From: Myxococcales bacterium
GTDB lineage: Bacteria; Myxococcota_A; Bradymonadia; REDH01
Direction of reading: 5' to 3'
Assembly: GCA_020633625.1 (NCBI GenBank)
Contig: JACKDJ010000021.1
Location: 1-64,000, forward strand
DNA length: 64,000 bases
The notes below the pieces were generated by a model, which was not told the DNA's origin, ran no database searches, and was given only the letters and a program-made list of their open reading frames with translations. Both the position numbers and the translations under genes were made by a program. Shown here in pieces: positions 44,153 to 52,040 of this stretch. Position 1 is the stretch's first letter. Each line of letters opens with the position of its first letter.

Positions 44153-44891
44153 CCTCGCCCACGGCGTCGCTCCCGAACCGCACGTTCACGGTGGTCTGGA
44201 CCCCCGCGTCGATGGTGACGGGCTCCTCGACCGTGGCCCCCGTCGCTACGGACACCCAGCGGACAGTGTGACGTCCCGCCTCCAGGCGTAGCTCGCCAAC
44301 CGGAGTCGTCCGCCCGGTGGTGCGGCCATCGACGATCACCATGGCGGGTAGCGACGCGTTCGTCCGGAGCGTCCCGAACTCGCCGACGCTCCAGAACGGC
44401 ACGTCATACTCGCGCGCCTCGATGCGGCCACGGACGGGCGCGCGGATCTGCTCGGCACACGGCGCGGCGGCGGCGGACTCTTCGGCGCAGACGACACGAC
44501 GTGTTTCGCCGGCCTCCGCATCGAGCTCAACGACCAGCCAGCCCGCAGCGTCAACCGACTCGACGCATCCGCCAGCGCGAACCGCGGCTTCGAGGCACTC
44601 GTCGACCGCCCAGACCTGGTCCCGAAACTCGTCCTCGGACAGCAGGATCAGTGAGGTCTCTGCGCCGAAGCCGAGCGCGTGCTCGCGAGTCAGCGCGACC
44701 GACGGGACCCCTCCAGACTGGCCCCACTCGACCGTGACGCTCGAGAACGGCGACAGTCCAGAGACGAAGCGAGCCGAGACGGTCTGTGCGGTCGATTGCG
44801 CGGCGGCGGGTGTTCCCGATGCGACGACGAGGGCAAAGGCGAGACCCTCGACGCCGCGGCGTGCCCCGCGTATCGTTCTGTGCGATGTCAG
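44130..44891 (-). CDS. Secreted PEGA-domain-like protein without a canonical start codon
   Basis: An open minus-strand frame runs for about 250 codons. A signal peptide can be read near its beginning (VEGLAFALVVASGTPAAAQS) and a PEGA-like C-terminus near its end (GELRLEAGRHTVRWVSVATG, then VTIDAGVQTTVNVRF). No ATG, GTG or TTG occurs in frame before the internal GTG at 44402, which would remove the signal peptide. CTG at 44891 or ATA at 44873 are the only plausible initiators, and 44891 is given here. It may use a rare start, be frameshifted at its 5' end or carry an error. PEGA domains are common in myxobacterial surface-associated proteins. Confidence 0.55.
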   Translation of the reverse strand: MTSHRTIRGARRGVEGLAFALVVASGTPAAAQSTAQTVSARFVSGLSPFSSVTVEWGQSGGVPSVALTREHALGFGAETSLILLSEDEFRDQVWAVDECLEAAVRAGGCVESVDAAGWLVVELDAEAGETRRVVCAEESAAAAPCAEQIRAPVRGRIEAREYDVPFWSVGEFGTLRTNASLPAMVIVDGRTTGRTTPVGELRLEAGRHTVRWVSVATGATVEEPVTIDAGVQTTVNVRFGSDAVGEATSPPGP

Positions 44892-45442
44892 GCTTACGCT
44901 GGGAGTTCGAGGCCGTGAAAGACGGCGAGACGCTCGCGCGCTTCGCGTTGGTCGAAGGCGTCAGTCTCGATATCGGCAGGGATCCGGTCAACGACATCGT
45001 GCTGGCACACCCGACGGTGTCGTCGCGACACGCGGCGCTGAGGTGTCGCGACGGCGCGGCCGAGGCCGCAGACCGGGGCAGCCGATTCGGGACGCTCCTC
45101 GACGACACGCGGATCTCGGACTGGGCGCCGCTGCGGCCGGACTCGCGGCTCTGGATTGGTGAGGTCGAGGTGGTGTGGCGAGTTGTCGACGACGAGACCC
45201 TCGCCAGCGTGTTGCTGAGTCGCATCGAGGCAGCGCCGAAGGCAGCGGCGAATTCCGCGGCTCCCGCCGACGGCAGCGGACCGGTCGCGTCCGGACACTC
45301 CGACGCGCTGCCGGCCGTCGGTACACCTCTGACGGCGACCGCGGCACCACGGCGGACCGACCTGCTCCGGCTCGCCGGGATCGTCGTCGGACTCGTCGGA
45401 CTGGCGGTCGCCGCCGCGCTCGCGGTCGCCGCGCTACGCTAG
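44885..45442 (+). CDS. Tail-anchored FHA-domain protein
   Basis: 185 residues from ATG 44885. The FHA domain (about 5-100) keeps the phosphothreonine contacts (LDIGRDPVNDIVLAHPTVSS with Gly-Arg, then Ser-Arg-His) but ends GSRFGTLLDDTRI without the usual Asn. An Ala-rich linker leads to one C-terminal helix (LLRLAGIVVGLVGLAVAAAL). The domain is predicted cytoplasmic, reading Ser/Thr-kinase phosphorylation at the membrane; partners unknown. Its 5' end overlaps the putative start of the divergent PEGA-like gene. Confidence 0.85.
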   Translation: MSGLRWEFEAVKDGETLARFALVEGVSLDIGRDPVNDIVLAHPTVSSRHAALRCRDGAAEAADRGSRFGTLLDDTRISDWAPLRPDSRLWIGEVEVVWRVVDDETLASVLLSRIEAAPKAAANSAAPADGSGPVASGHSDALPAVGTPLTATAAPRRTDLLRLAGIVVGLVGLAVAAALAVAALR

Positions 45443-45479
45443 GCGGCGCCCTCGGGGGGCGTCCCCGACCCCGGGCTGC

Positions 45480-46208
45480 TCAGGGCAGCGTGATGAAGTC
45501 GACGTACTCGCCGTGCGTGAGGCAGTGCGCGTGAACACGGACAACGTCGCCCGCTGCACAGTCCGCGGGGACGGCGGCCAGGTAGACGGTGTTCTTCCCG
45601 TCATCGTCCGTGATGGCGCCCTCGCCGACGACGGCGTAGCTGCCGTTGTCGCCGTCGGTGATCCCCGGCCACTCGGAGTAGGTCGACTGCAGCTCCTCGG
45701 CTGTCTCGTCGGTCGCCTTGCGCACACGGATCCAGTTGTACCAGTGCCCCTGGTTGTTGTTCGCTTCGCTGCGCACGGCGTTCGGGTGACGCGAGTAGCC
45801 CTTGGCAGCATCGCCCCACATGATCGCGACGTAGTTCTCGGGCACGAGCTCCGGAGCGACCTCCGGCACGTACGGCAGGTGCTTACCGAGGTGGGCGGTC
45901 GCGCCGTCGGGCCCATTGATCGACGGGAGGTAGGTCGCGGGGATCGCCCCGGCGTTGCCTCGCGCCGTGTTGAAGGCGACCGGGTCCCATCCGTCGGGTG
46001 GTGTCATTGGGATGGCCATCGGGTCGGCGACCACGCCCGCCGCGGCTGCCGACTCGGATGCGGCCGCGGGCGCCGCCGCGGACTCCGCGATCGCGGCACC
46101 GGTCTCCGTGGGTTGAGCGCCTCCGCAGCGGGACACGGCCGGGACGAGAACGACGCCGGCCGTGGCGCGGGCGAGCTGGGCGAGGAAGACACGTCGGCTG
46201 CTGCTCAT
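45480..46208 (-). CDS. Tat-exported superoxide-reductase-like (desulfoferrodoxin-type) protein
   Basis: 242 residues from ATG 46208. Signal MSSSRRVFLAQLARATAGVV has the twin-Arg motif (SRRVFL) and then VSRCGG, so a Tat lipoprotein is possible. The C-terminal domain keeps all five iron ligands of superoxide reductase in order: GKHLPYV (His110), SRHPNAV (His141), GHWYNWIRV (His155) and HAHCLTHGEY (Cys229, His232). SOR reduces superoxide to peroxide. An insertion of about 10 residues separates the second and third His. ATGA overlap with the DUF4920 lipoprotein couples the two. Family call is by motif order; activity is inferred. Confidence 0.72.
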   Translation of the reverse strand: MSSSRRVFLAQLARATAGVVLVPAVSRCGGAQPTETGAAIAESAAAPAAASESAAAAGVVADPMAIPMTPPDGWDPVAFNTARGNAGAIPATYLPSINGPDGATAHLGKHLPYVPEVAPELVPENYVAIMWGDAAKGYSRHPNAVRSEANNNQGHWYNWIRVRKATDETAEELQSTYSEWPGITDGDNGSYAVVGEGAITDDDGKNTVYLAAVPADCAAGDVVRVHAHCLTHGEYVDFITLP

Positions 46209-46852
46209 GGATTCCCGCCTGGCATGGTCATCGTGACTGCCGTGATCATGAACTCGAACGCTTGCTCGGGCCCGTCGACAGTGCGGCGCTCTCCGCCGGC
46301 CGCGGCCTCGTCGTCGGCGTAGTGCTGCGCCTGCGCCTGGGGGATCTCCTCTCGCGAGAGCGTCCCCTCGAACACGGCGTTCGCACCGATCGCGTTTCGT
46401 GGGACGAAGAAGCCGTAGTCCTGCATCCGGATCCGGACGGTGGCGTCGACGCCGGGCGCGTCGACGGTGAACCAGCAGCCGGACACCTGGCACACGCGCG
46501 AGACGGTCCCCTGGACGAGGCAGGGCTGACCGGTTCCGACGCAGGTCTCGAGCGCCTCCGACAGCGGCACGGGAGGCGACGCGATCGTGAACGCGCTGCC
46601 GTAGTGGCCGCTCTCGCCGGCAGCGAGCGGGCCGGGGCGGGCGTCGTGCGGCGCATCACCGTGTCCGTCGTGTCCGGCGGTCGGCTGCGAGCCCGCCTGC
46701 GCGACCTGCGCTTCTACAGTGCCTGCGGCTTCGGTGGGCGCTACAACCTCTCCGCCAATGACGACCGGTGCCACCGCCGCGGCGCTCGTGGCGTCTCCCT
46801 GCGTGCATGCCACCGCGGTCATCACTGCGGCGAGCGCGATCAAATTCCTCAT
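46205..46852 (-). CDS. DUF4920 lipoprotein
   Basis: 215 residues from ATG 46852 with a GGAGA ribosome site. The signal MRNLIALAAVMTAVAC has Cys16 in a lipobox-like context. After a His/Asp linker (GHDGHGDAPHDARPG) comes a DUF4920-type domain: TVSRVCQVSGCWFTVDAPG and IRMQDYGFFVPRNAIGANAV. DUF4920 proteins are periplasmic, of unknown function and often near metal or redox genes. The Cys-x-x-x-Cys-x-x-x-x-Cys region could bind metal. Coupled to the superoxide-reductase-like gene downstream. Confidence 0.85.
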   Translation of the reverse strand: MRNLIALAAVMTAVACTQGDATSAAAVAPVVIGGEVVAPTEAAGTVEAQVAQAGSQPTAGHDGHGDAPHDARPGPLAAGESGHYGSAFTIASPPVPLSEALETCVGTGQPCLVQGTVSRVCQVSGCWFTVDAPGVDATVRIRMQDYGFFVPRNAIGANAVFEGTLSREEIPQAQAQHYADDEAAAGGERRTVDGPEQAFEFMITAVTMTMPGGNP

Positions 46853-46917
46853 GATTTCTCCGTCGGTGCTGGCGCGCCGCACCAGCTCGGCGGGCGGCGC
46901 GCGGAGGAGCGGAAACT

Positions 46918-46946
46918 CCCCTAACCGCCCCTCCGCGCACCGTCAA
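46918..46946 (-). promoter_or_regulatory. Candidate promoter of the DUF4920-SOR unit
   Basis: Minus strand: TTGACG (46946-46941; 5 of 6), 17-nt spacer, TAGGGG (46923-46918), about 65 bp before ATG 46852. The -10 is close to that of the rpsP promoter (TAGGGT). Confidence 0.4.
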
Positions 46947-47251
46947 CGCCACCCTTCGCGCCGCGGCGCAGCCGGGAGGGCACGCGAAACCGCGCGCCGG
47001 ACAACCGTGGAGCTGGGATGATCTCGTCGTCGAGGTGCAGCATGTCGAAGAACAAGTCGGGCTCCGGGTCGTCGCTCGCTGGACACAACCACGCCGCCGC
47101 CGCGGACATTCCAGGGACCGACCGGGGGCCGAGCGCGAGCGACGGGTCGACGGCTCGTACGTCGCGGCGGGTGGCACTGCGGCGCGTGGAGCCGCGGCGA
47201 GTGCGTCGACAAACGCAGAATTGTGCTCGACACGATCGAGACTGGGGCCTA

Positions 47252-47291
47252 AGGGATCGGCCGCGGGCGCGACTTTCGCGCCGTGATCCCT
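47252..47291 (+). promoter_or_regulatory. Nested stem-loop in the leader of the cell-wall operon
   Basis: Outer stem AGGGATC (47252-47258)/GATCCCT (47285-47291), inner hairpin GGCGCGA-CTT-TCGCGCC (47266-47282). It ends 23 bp before the ATG and just before the AAGGA ribosome site. No T-run follows, so a leader or mRNA-stability element is likelier than a terminator. Confidence 0.5.
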
Positions 47292-47314
47292 CCCGTTCAT
47301 TCAAGGATTGCAGC

Positions 47315-47656
47315 ATGTCGGTTCTCGATCAGCTCAAGGGCGAGCTCCTCAAGCAAGGCGCACAGGGTGACGCAATCGCCGCGGTTCAGAAGGCACTCAC
47401 CGCTGCCGGTGTCGATCCCGGCACCGTCGACGGAGTGTTCGGGCCGAAGACCCTCGAGGCGGTCAAGGCGTTTCAGGCCAAGGTGAACCTCGACGCCGAC
47501 GGCATCGTCGGGCCGAAGACGATCGACGCGCTGAAGTCGGCCGCTGGCGAGCACCTGAAGGCGGTCGCCGCCGAGAAGCTCGGCGACATGGCCGGCGCGA
47601 AGGACGCCGTCTCGCAGATCGCGGGCGCCGTCGGCGGCCTCTTCGGCAAGAAGTAG
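47315..47656 (+). CDS. Small peptidoglycan-binding-domain protein, no signal peptide
   Basis: 113 residues from ATG 47315 with an AAGGA ribosome site 8 nt upstream. Residues about 20-75 form one PG_binding_1 domain (PGTVDGVFGPKTLEAVKAFQ, then DADGIVGPKTIDALK), preceded by an amphipathic helix and followed by an Ala/Lys/Gly tail (GAVGGLFGKK). It lacks any N-terminal export signal. It is 7 bp before the amidase, so it belongs to a cell-wall operon. It may be released by lysis or leave by a non-classical route; that is inference. Confidence 0.88.
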   Translation: MSVLDQLKGELLKQGAQGDAIAAVQKALTAAGVDPGTVDGVFGPKTLEAVKAFQAKVNLDADGIVGPKTIDALKSAAGEHLKAVAAEKLGDMAGAKDAVSQIAGAVGGLFGKK

Positions 47657-47663
47657 AGGCGCC

Positions 47664-49994
47664 GTGCGGACCGGCGCAGCGCTCGTCATCGCGTGGGTCT
47701 CGCTCGCCGCGTGCGCGAGCGAGCGCCCGCACGTCGCCGCCGCGCCGGCCGAGACGCGCGGGGCGGATAGCGCGGCGACCGCGTCGCTCGACCTTCCGAC
47801 CGCCGCAGACGTGCAGGCTGTGCTGAGCGAGGACGGCACCTTGCCCGTTGGCGCGGCGTCGCCGATCCGGCAGGTGGGCGTGATCGCGATCGGCGCCTCG
47901 CCGATCCGGGTCTCGCTCTCGCGCGGCGGCATGTGGTCTCCGCCCGTCGAGCTCGAGACCACGTGGCGCGAGGGCGAACTGTTCGTCGCGCGGATCGTGC
48001 TCGACGAGGCGGCCGACGACGTGCGCGTCCTCGAGGCCAGCGCGCTCCGCGGGCTGCACCTCGACGCGTTCGCGGAACCCGTGGCCCACCTGGAGTGGCC
48101 CCTTGCGCGGGACCTACCTCTCGCGGCGCCCGCGCGTGAGCCCGCAGCCGGCGGTCACGTGACCGCGAGGATGTCGGCTCTCCCCGCGTGGGTCGTCACG
48201 CGAGACGGCTGGGGCGCACGCGACCCAGGCACGCTCTGCGGAGATCCGCACACCCCGCGCATGATCACCGTGCACCACACCGACACACCGACCGCCGATA
48301 CGGTGACACCCGAGCAGCGCGTTCGCGGGATCCAGGCGTATCATATCGACTCGAACGGCTGGTGCGACATCGGCTACCACTTCCTCGTGGCGCAGGACGG
48401 GCGCGTGTTCCAGGGCCGCGCGACCGAGCTCCGGACCGGGGCACACACCGGCGGCGCGAACACCGACAACATCGGCGTCTCGTTCATCGGGCAGTACAAC
48501 GACGCCCCGCCCGCCGCAGTCATGTTCGAGGGCGGCGCCGCAATCCTCCGGTGGCTCGCCGACACCTACGCCATCGCGCTCGACGCCGCGCACGTGTTCG
48601 GGCACCGAGACTTCGGCGAGACCGACTGCCCAGGCGACGCGCTCTACGCCCGGCTGATGACGCTCGCAAGTCAGGCCGCGGGCACCGAGGTCCCGCCCGA
48701 GCCCACAGGAACACTAGCGGCGGACCTCTCGCTTCGCCTGGTCGGCCCCACCGCGATCCTCGAGGACGGGGCCTCCATCGGCGTCGCCGACGCGCTCCCC
48801 GAAGACACGCTCGACGCCGTGATCGAGCTCACCAACGCGTCAGACGTGGTGCTCCGCGGCGTCCGTGTCGCGTACGCGTGGGACGCAGAGTTCGTCCGGC
48901 CGCTCAGCTACCGGATCGAGAGCGACTATCCTGCGCTCGACCGGACGACGTGGACCCTGAACAGCGCCGACGCCGAAGAGACCAACCCGGCGCGCGACGC
49001 GCTCGGCGCATCCGGAACGCTCGCGATGCACGCCTTCTCGCCTGGCGAGACCAAGCGCGTCACGGTGTCGATGACCGCGCTTGCCGATAGCATCGGCCGC
49101 ACCGGACCGGACGCGCGCGGGGAGATCGACCACGTCGACCTCTACGCCTGGCTCCACAGCGTCGACGACGTGTTCGGCCCGCAGACGCAGTTCGACGTTC
49201 TCCCCTTCCTAAATGGCTTCGGTGTCCCCGTCCGCGGCCACGTCGATCTCGACGTGCTCGGCGAAGCTGCCTGGTTCTTCGACGGACAGGGGGCTGGCGG
49301 GCGAGAGGGCTGGTCGGGGTGTTCGCTCGACACCACCGCGGCGATCAGCGAAGCGCGAGGCGCTCTCACGCTTGCGGTCGACGCCAGCGGCGAGGCGGGC
49401 TGCGCGACGTCTCCGGCTTGGACCCGCATCGACAGCGACCGTTGGGACGGCTTGGTCCTCACGATGCGGAGTGCAGACCCGTCGGCGCCGGTCACGTTGG
49501 CGTGGACCGACTCTACTGGCGACCACAGCCTGCAGACTCTGGCGTCGTCGGCACCGGAGCCGGTGGTGGTTCACCCTACGTGGACCGGCGAGGTGTCTTC
49601 GCTGCGGGTCGAGACCGACGCGGAGTGGCTCGACTTGTTCGACATCTACGCGCAGGACTCTGCAACCCGCTCCACCGCTAGCACGCGCGCCTCCTACATC
49701 GACGACCCATCGGAAGGCGGCGACGATACGGGGGGACGCGACGTCGGCGTTGTCGACAACGCTGACGCGGGACTCGACGTTCGCCCGGTAGACGGCGACG
49801 CCGGCGGCGGCGACTCGACTGTTACCCCAGGGGCCTCGCGCGACGTCGGCAGCGGAGGCGACACCGACGCCGGCACCGTGACCGTTCGCGGCTGCTCGAC
49901 TTCGTCGGGGTTCCCCGGAGTCGGCACCGCCCTCCTCTCCTCCCTCGCGCTTGTCGCGACACGCCGGCGTCGCCTGCGTCCTGGAGCGTCATGA
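47664..49994 (+). CDS. Secreted PGRP-type N-acetylmuramoyl-L-alanine amidase with MYXO-CTERM-like tail
   Basis: 776 residues from GTG 47664. Signal with lipobox (VSLAAC, Cys17). The amidase_2/PGRP domain (about 175-340) has the zinc set His204/His205 (ITVHHTDTP), His314 (FGHRDFGE) and Cys322 (TDCPGDALY), plus IGYHFLV and NIGVSFIGQYN. It cleaves the amide between MurNAc and L-Ala. The C-terminal half is beta-rich with an Asp/Gly-rich linker, then RGCSTSSGFPGVGTALLSSL, a helix and RRRR: the layout of MYXO-CTERM sorting signals. ATGA overlap with the next gene. Confidence 0.9.
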   Translation: MRTGAALVIAWVSLAACASERPHVAAAPAETRGADSAATASLDLPTAADVQAVLSEDGTLPVGAASPIRQVGVIAIGASPIRVSLSRGGMWSPPVELETTWREGELFVARIVLDEAADDVRVLEASALRGLHLDAFAEPVAHLEWPLARDLPLAAPAREPAAGGHVTARMSALPAWVVTRDGWGARDPGTLCGDPHTPRMITVHHTDTPTADTVTPEQRVRGIQAYHIDSNGWCDIGYHFLVAQDGRVFQGRATELRTGAHTGGANTDNIGVSFIGQYNDAPPAAVMFEGGAAILRWLADTYAIALDAAHVFGHRDFGETDCPGDALYARLMTLASQAAGTEVPPEPTGTLAADLSLRLVGPTAILEDGASIGVADALPEDTLDAVIELTNASDVVLRGVRVAYAWDAEFVRPLSYRIESDYPALDRTTWTLNSADAEETNPARDALGASGTLAMHAFSPGETKRVTVSMTALADSIGRTGPDARGEIDHVDLYAWLHSVDDVFGPQTQFDVLPFLNGFGVPVRGHVDLDVLGEAAWFFDGQGAGGREGWSGCSLDTTAAISEARGALTLAVDASGEAGCATSPAWTRIDSDRWDGLVLTMRSADPSAPVTLAWTDSTGDHSLQTLASSAPEPVVVHPTWTGEVSSLRVETDAEWLDLFDIYAQDSATRSTASTRASYIDDPSEGGDDTGGRDVGVVDNADAGLDVRPVDGDAGGGDSTVTPGASRDVGSGGDTDAGTVTVRGCSTSSGFPGVGTALLSSLALVATRRRRLRPGAS

Positions 49995-50983
49995 AGCCAA
50001 CCCGCGCGCTCTTTTCGTTGTCTGTGGCGGTCGCTGTGTTGGGCGGCTGCTCGGGAACGGAATCCACGGCTGCGTCGACCCCAACGGACCGCGGCCGCGC
50101 CGAGTCGTCCGGCGCAGGACGCGATACGGGCCGCCCGACGCTCGATGCAGGGGCGCCGCTGGTCGACGATTCAACGGCCGACGCGACCACGGACACGGGC
50201 GGGGACAACGACGACGCCCCCGGGGAGATGCCCGTCACGACCGACCTCAGCCTCTTGGCGCTCTCCGTCCCGGCGTCGGGGAACACGCCGCACTCTGCGA
50301 GCGTCGACGGGTCCGTGGTACTGGCGCGGCCGGTCGATTCCTGCGACGGCCGAACGGAAGCACCGGTCGCCGTGCAGGGGTTTTCGGTGGTCAACGACAC
50401 CGGGGAGCCGGTGACGGTTTCGGTTTACGTGCGAACGGGCGCGGACTCGCCGTCGCTCACGCTGCCGTCCGCCGACCTGTTCCTGTATCCGGCGGGCACG
50501 CTGCCGGCGCGCCCGGGAGCGTGCGTCCGCGCGGGGCTCGCCGCGACGCCGCCGGCGGCGATCGAGAGCATCGCCATGGCTAGCGGCGAGGTGCTCGAGC
50601 TTCTCCTGGCGTCCAGCGCGGCGGACGCCACTGGCAGCTACCAGCTATTGCTCGTGCGGGACGACAACATCCCGACGACGGTTCCTGGCTCCACCTCGGG
50701 CGGCGACGGGGGGAGCGGCGGAGACGCGGGCTCGCTCTGCACGAACACGTGTGAGTATGCGGGCGACACGGACTGTGACGACGGGGGCCCAGGCGCAGAC
50801 TACGATGTCTGCGCGTACGGGACCGATTGTGCCGATTGCGGCCCCCGAGACGCCGGGACGGCGCCTCGCTGTAGCGATCTGTGCCCCTACGCGTTCGACT
50901 TCGAGTGCGACGACGGCGGCCCCGGCGCGACCACGGATTTCTGCGAGTTTGGTACCGACTGCTTCGACTGCGGGATCCGCTGA
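49991..50983 (+). CDS. Lipoprotein with two Cys6 DDGGPG repeats
   Basis: 330 residues. Signal MKPTRALFSLSVAVAVLGGC gives lipobox Cys20. After an acidic Thr/Asp linker comes a beta-rich domain (about 80-235) and two C-terminal repeats of about 36 residues, each with six cysteines: CTNTCEYAGDTDCDDGGPG...CAYGTDCADCG and CSDLCPYAFDFECDDGGPG...CEFGTDCFDCG. These look like the LNR-type, probably Ca-binding, repeats common in myxobacterial surface proteins. Coupled to the amidase; role unknown. Confidence 0.85.
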   Translation: MKPTRALFSLSVAVAVLGGCSGTESTAASTPTDRGRAESSGAGRDTGRPTLDAGAPLVDDSTADATTDTGGDNDDAPGEMPVTTDLSLLALSVPASGNTPHSASVDGSVVLARPVDSCDGRTEAPVAVQGFSVVNDTGEPVTVSVYVRTGADSPSLTLPSADLFLYPAGTLPARPGACVRAGLAATPPAAIESIAMASGEVLELLLASSAADATGSYQLLLVRDDNIPTTVPGSTSGGDGGSGGDAGSLCTNTCEYAGDTDCDDGGPGADYDVCAYGTDCADCGPRDAGTAPRCSDLCPYAFDFECDDGGPGATTDFCEFGTDCFDCGIR

Positions 50984-51112
50984 CGCGACTGCCCAGCGGC
51001 GAAGCCAGCGGGGCCTCGCGACTCGGCGACGCGCGCCAAGCGGCTGACCGCCGGGCCCGGTGACGCGCGCGTGCCGCCTCCGAAGTGGGTGCGCGCCGGC
51101 GGCCCCGTCTCG

Positions 51113-51964
51113 TTACAGACCGCTGAACAGTCGGAACAGGCCGCCGGAGAGGATCTTCGGGTACGCTCCGAGCCGTCCGGTGAGACGGAAGCGCGGCGAG
51201 CTCATCGCGGACTCGATTGAGTTCATCCCGCCCTCGACGCTGCGCGGGTTGCAAAGGCCGGACTGGGGTACGCAGACGGGGACAAGCTCCGGGGTCTCGC
51301 CACCGCCCGACACCGAGACGTTGTCGCAGGCGTAGCCGTCCGGGCAGAGCCGACCGGTCGCGCACGGCGTCGCGCAGAAGTCGCCGTTACCCTGGGGGAG
51401 GCAGAAGCCACCGAGGCCGCACTCGCCGTCCTCTCGGCACTCCTGGCAGAGGATCTGCCGAACCGGCGCGCAGAGCTGCACGAGGTCGCCGCCCGAGTTC
51501 TGAATGACGCGGCACTCGTAGCCCTCGACCGAGCACGTCGTCGAGCAGAGCTCCGAGCACACGAGCCCGCCGCGCGGGCCTTCGATGCAGTAGCCCGACG
51601 CGCAGTCACCGGCACCGGAGCACGGGTCGCCGAGACCACCCAGCTCGACGACCTCGGCGTCTCGAACGTCGGTGAGGTCGTCTCCACCGATCACCTCGAT
51701 GCCGCCGCCGTCGACGTCGACCTCTCCGGGGTCTCCGGTCTCCCCGCCCGCGTCCCCGTTGACGCAGCGACCGGCGACACAGTTCCCGACGGGGCACGTC
51801 AGCGCGGTGCAAGTGCTCCCGGCGTCGGGCGTGGTCCCGCCCCCGCCGCTGCACGCCGCGACCAGAGCAACCGCTAGGGTCGAACCGACCGCAAGCGCGA
51901 TGTTCCGCACGGCAGCGGCAGTCACCGTGTTTTGAACACCAAGCAGTCGGGCAGTCGAGGACAT
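51113..51964 (-). CDS. Cys-rich lipoprotein
   Basis: 283 residues with GGA ribosome site. Signal ends in lipobox ALVAAC (Cys38) followed by SGGGG. The mature part has about 22 cysteines in repeated short knots (CTALTCPVGNCVAGRC, CSGAGDCASGYCIEG, CREDGECGLGGFCLPQGNG, CATPCATGRLCPDGYAC), the layout of myxobacterial surface 'Cys-rich repeat' proteins, with an acidic spacer (GDPGEVDVDGGG). Family not assignable. Convergent with the previous gene across a 129-bp gap that shows nothing clear. Confidence 0.82.
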   Translation of the reverse strand: MSSTARLLGVQNTVTAAAVRNIALAVGSTLAVALVAACSGGGGTTPDAGSTCTALTCPVGNCVAGRCVNGDAGGETGDPGEVDVDGGGIEVIGGDDLTDVRDAEVVELGGLGDPCSGAGDCASGYCIEGPRGGLVCSELCSTTCSVEGYECRVIQNSGGDLVQLCAPVRQILCQECREDGECGLGGFCLPQGNGDFCATPCATGRLCPDGYACDNVSVSGGGETPELVPVCVPQSGLCNPRSVEGGMNSIESAMSSPRFRLTGRLGAYPKILSGGLFRLFSGL

Positions 51965-52040
51965 CTCATTCCGCGCGCGGGGGGACGCCGACCGACACTA
52001 GCTGAGTCGCTCGCCCCGGTCCAGCCGGAGTGTCAGGCGC

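Larger units (their letters stand above)
46853..47314. other. 462-bp divergent intergenic region
   Basis: It holds a candidate promoter for the DUF4920 unit (46918-46946) and a stem-loop before the peptidoglycan-binding gene (47252-47291). A minus-strand frame from ATG 47109 to 46921 (62 codons, with an acidic patch DLFFDMLHLDDEII) is possible but has no clear ribosome site and covers the promoter; it is not called. Confidence 0.5.

Noticed and set aside
46921..47109. 62-codon minus-strand frame with an acidic patch
   Set aside because: No convincing ribosome site, mixed codon usage, and it covers a better-supported promoter for the DUF4920 unit.
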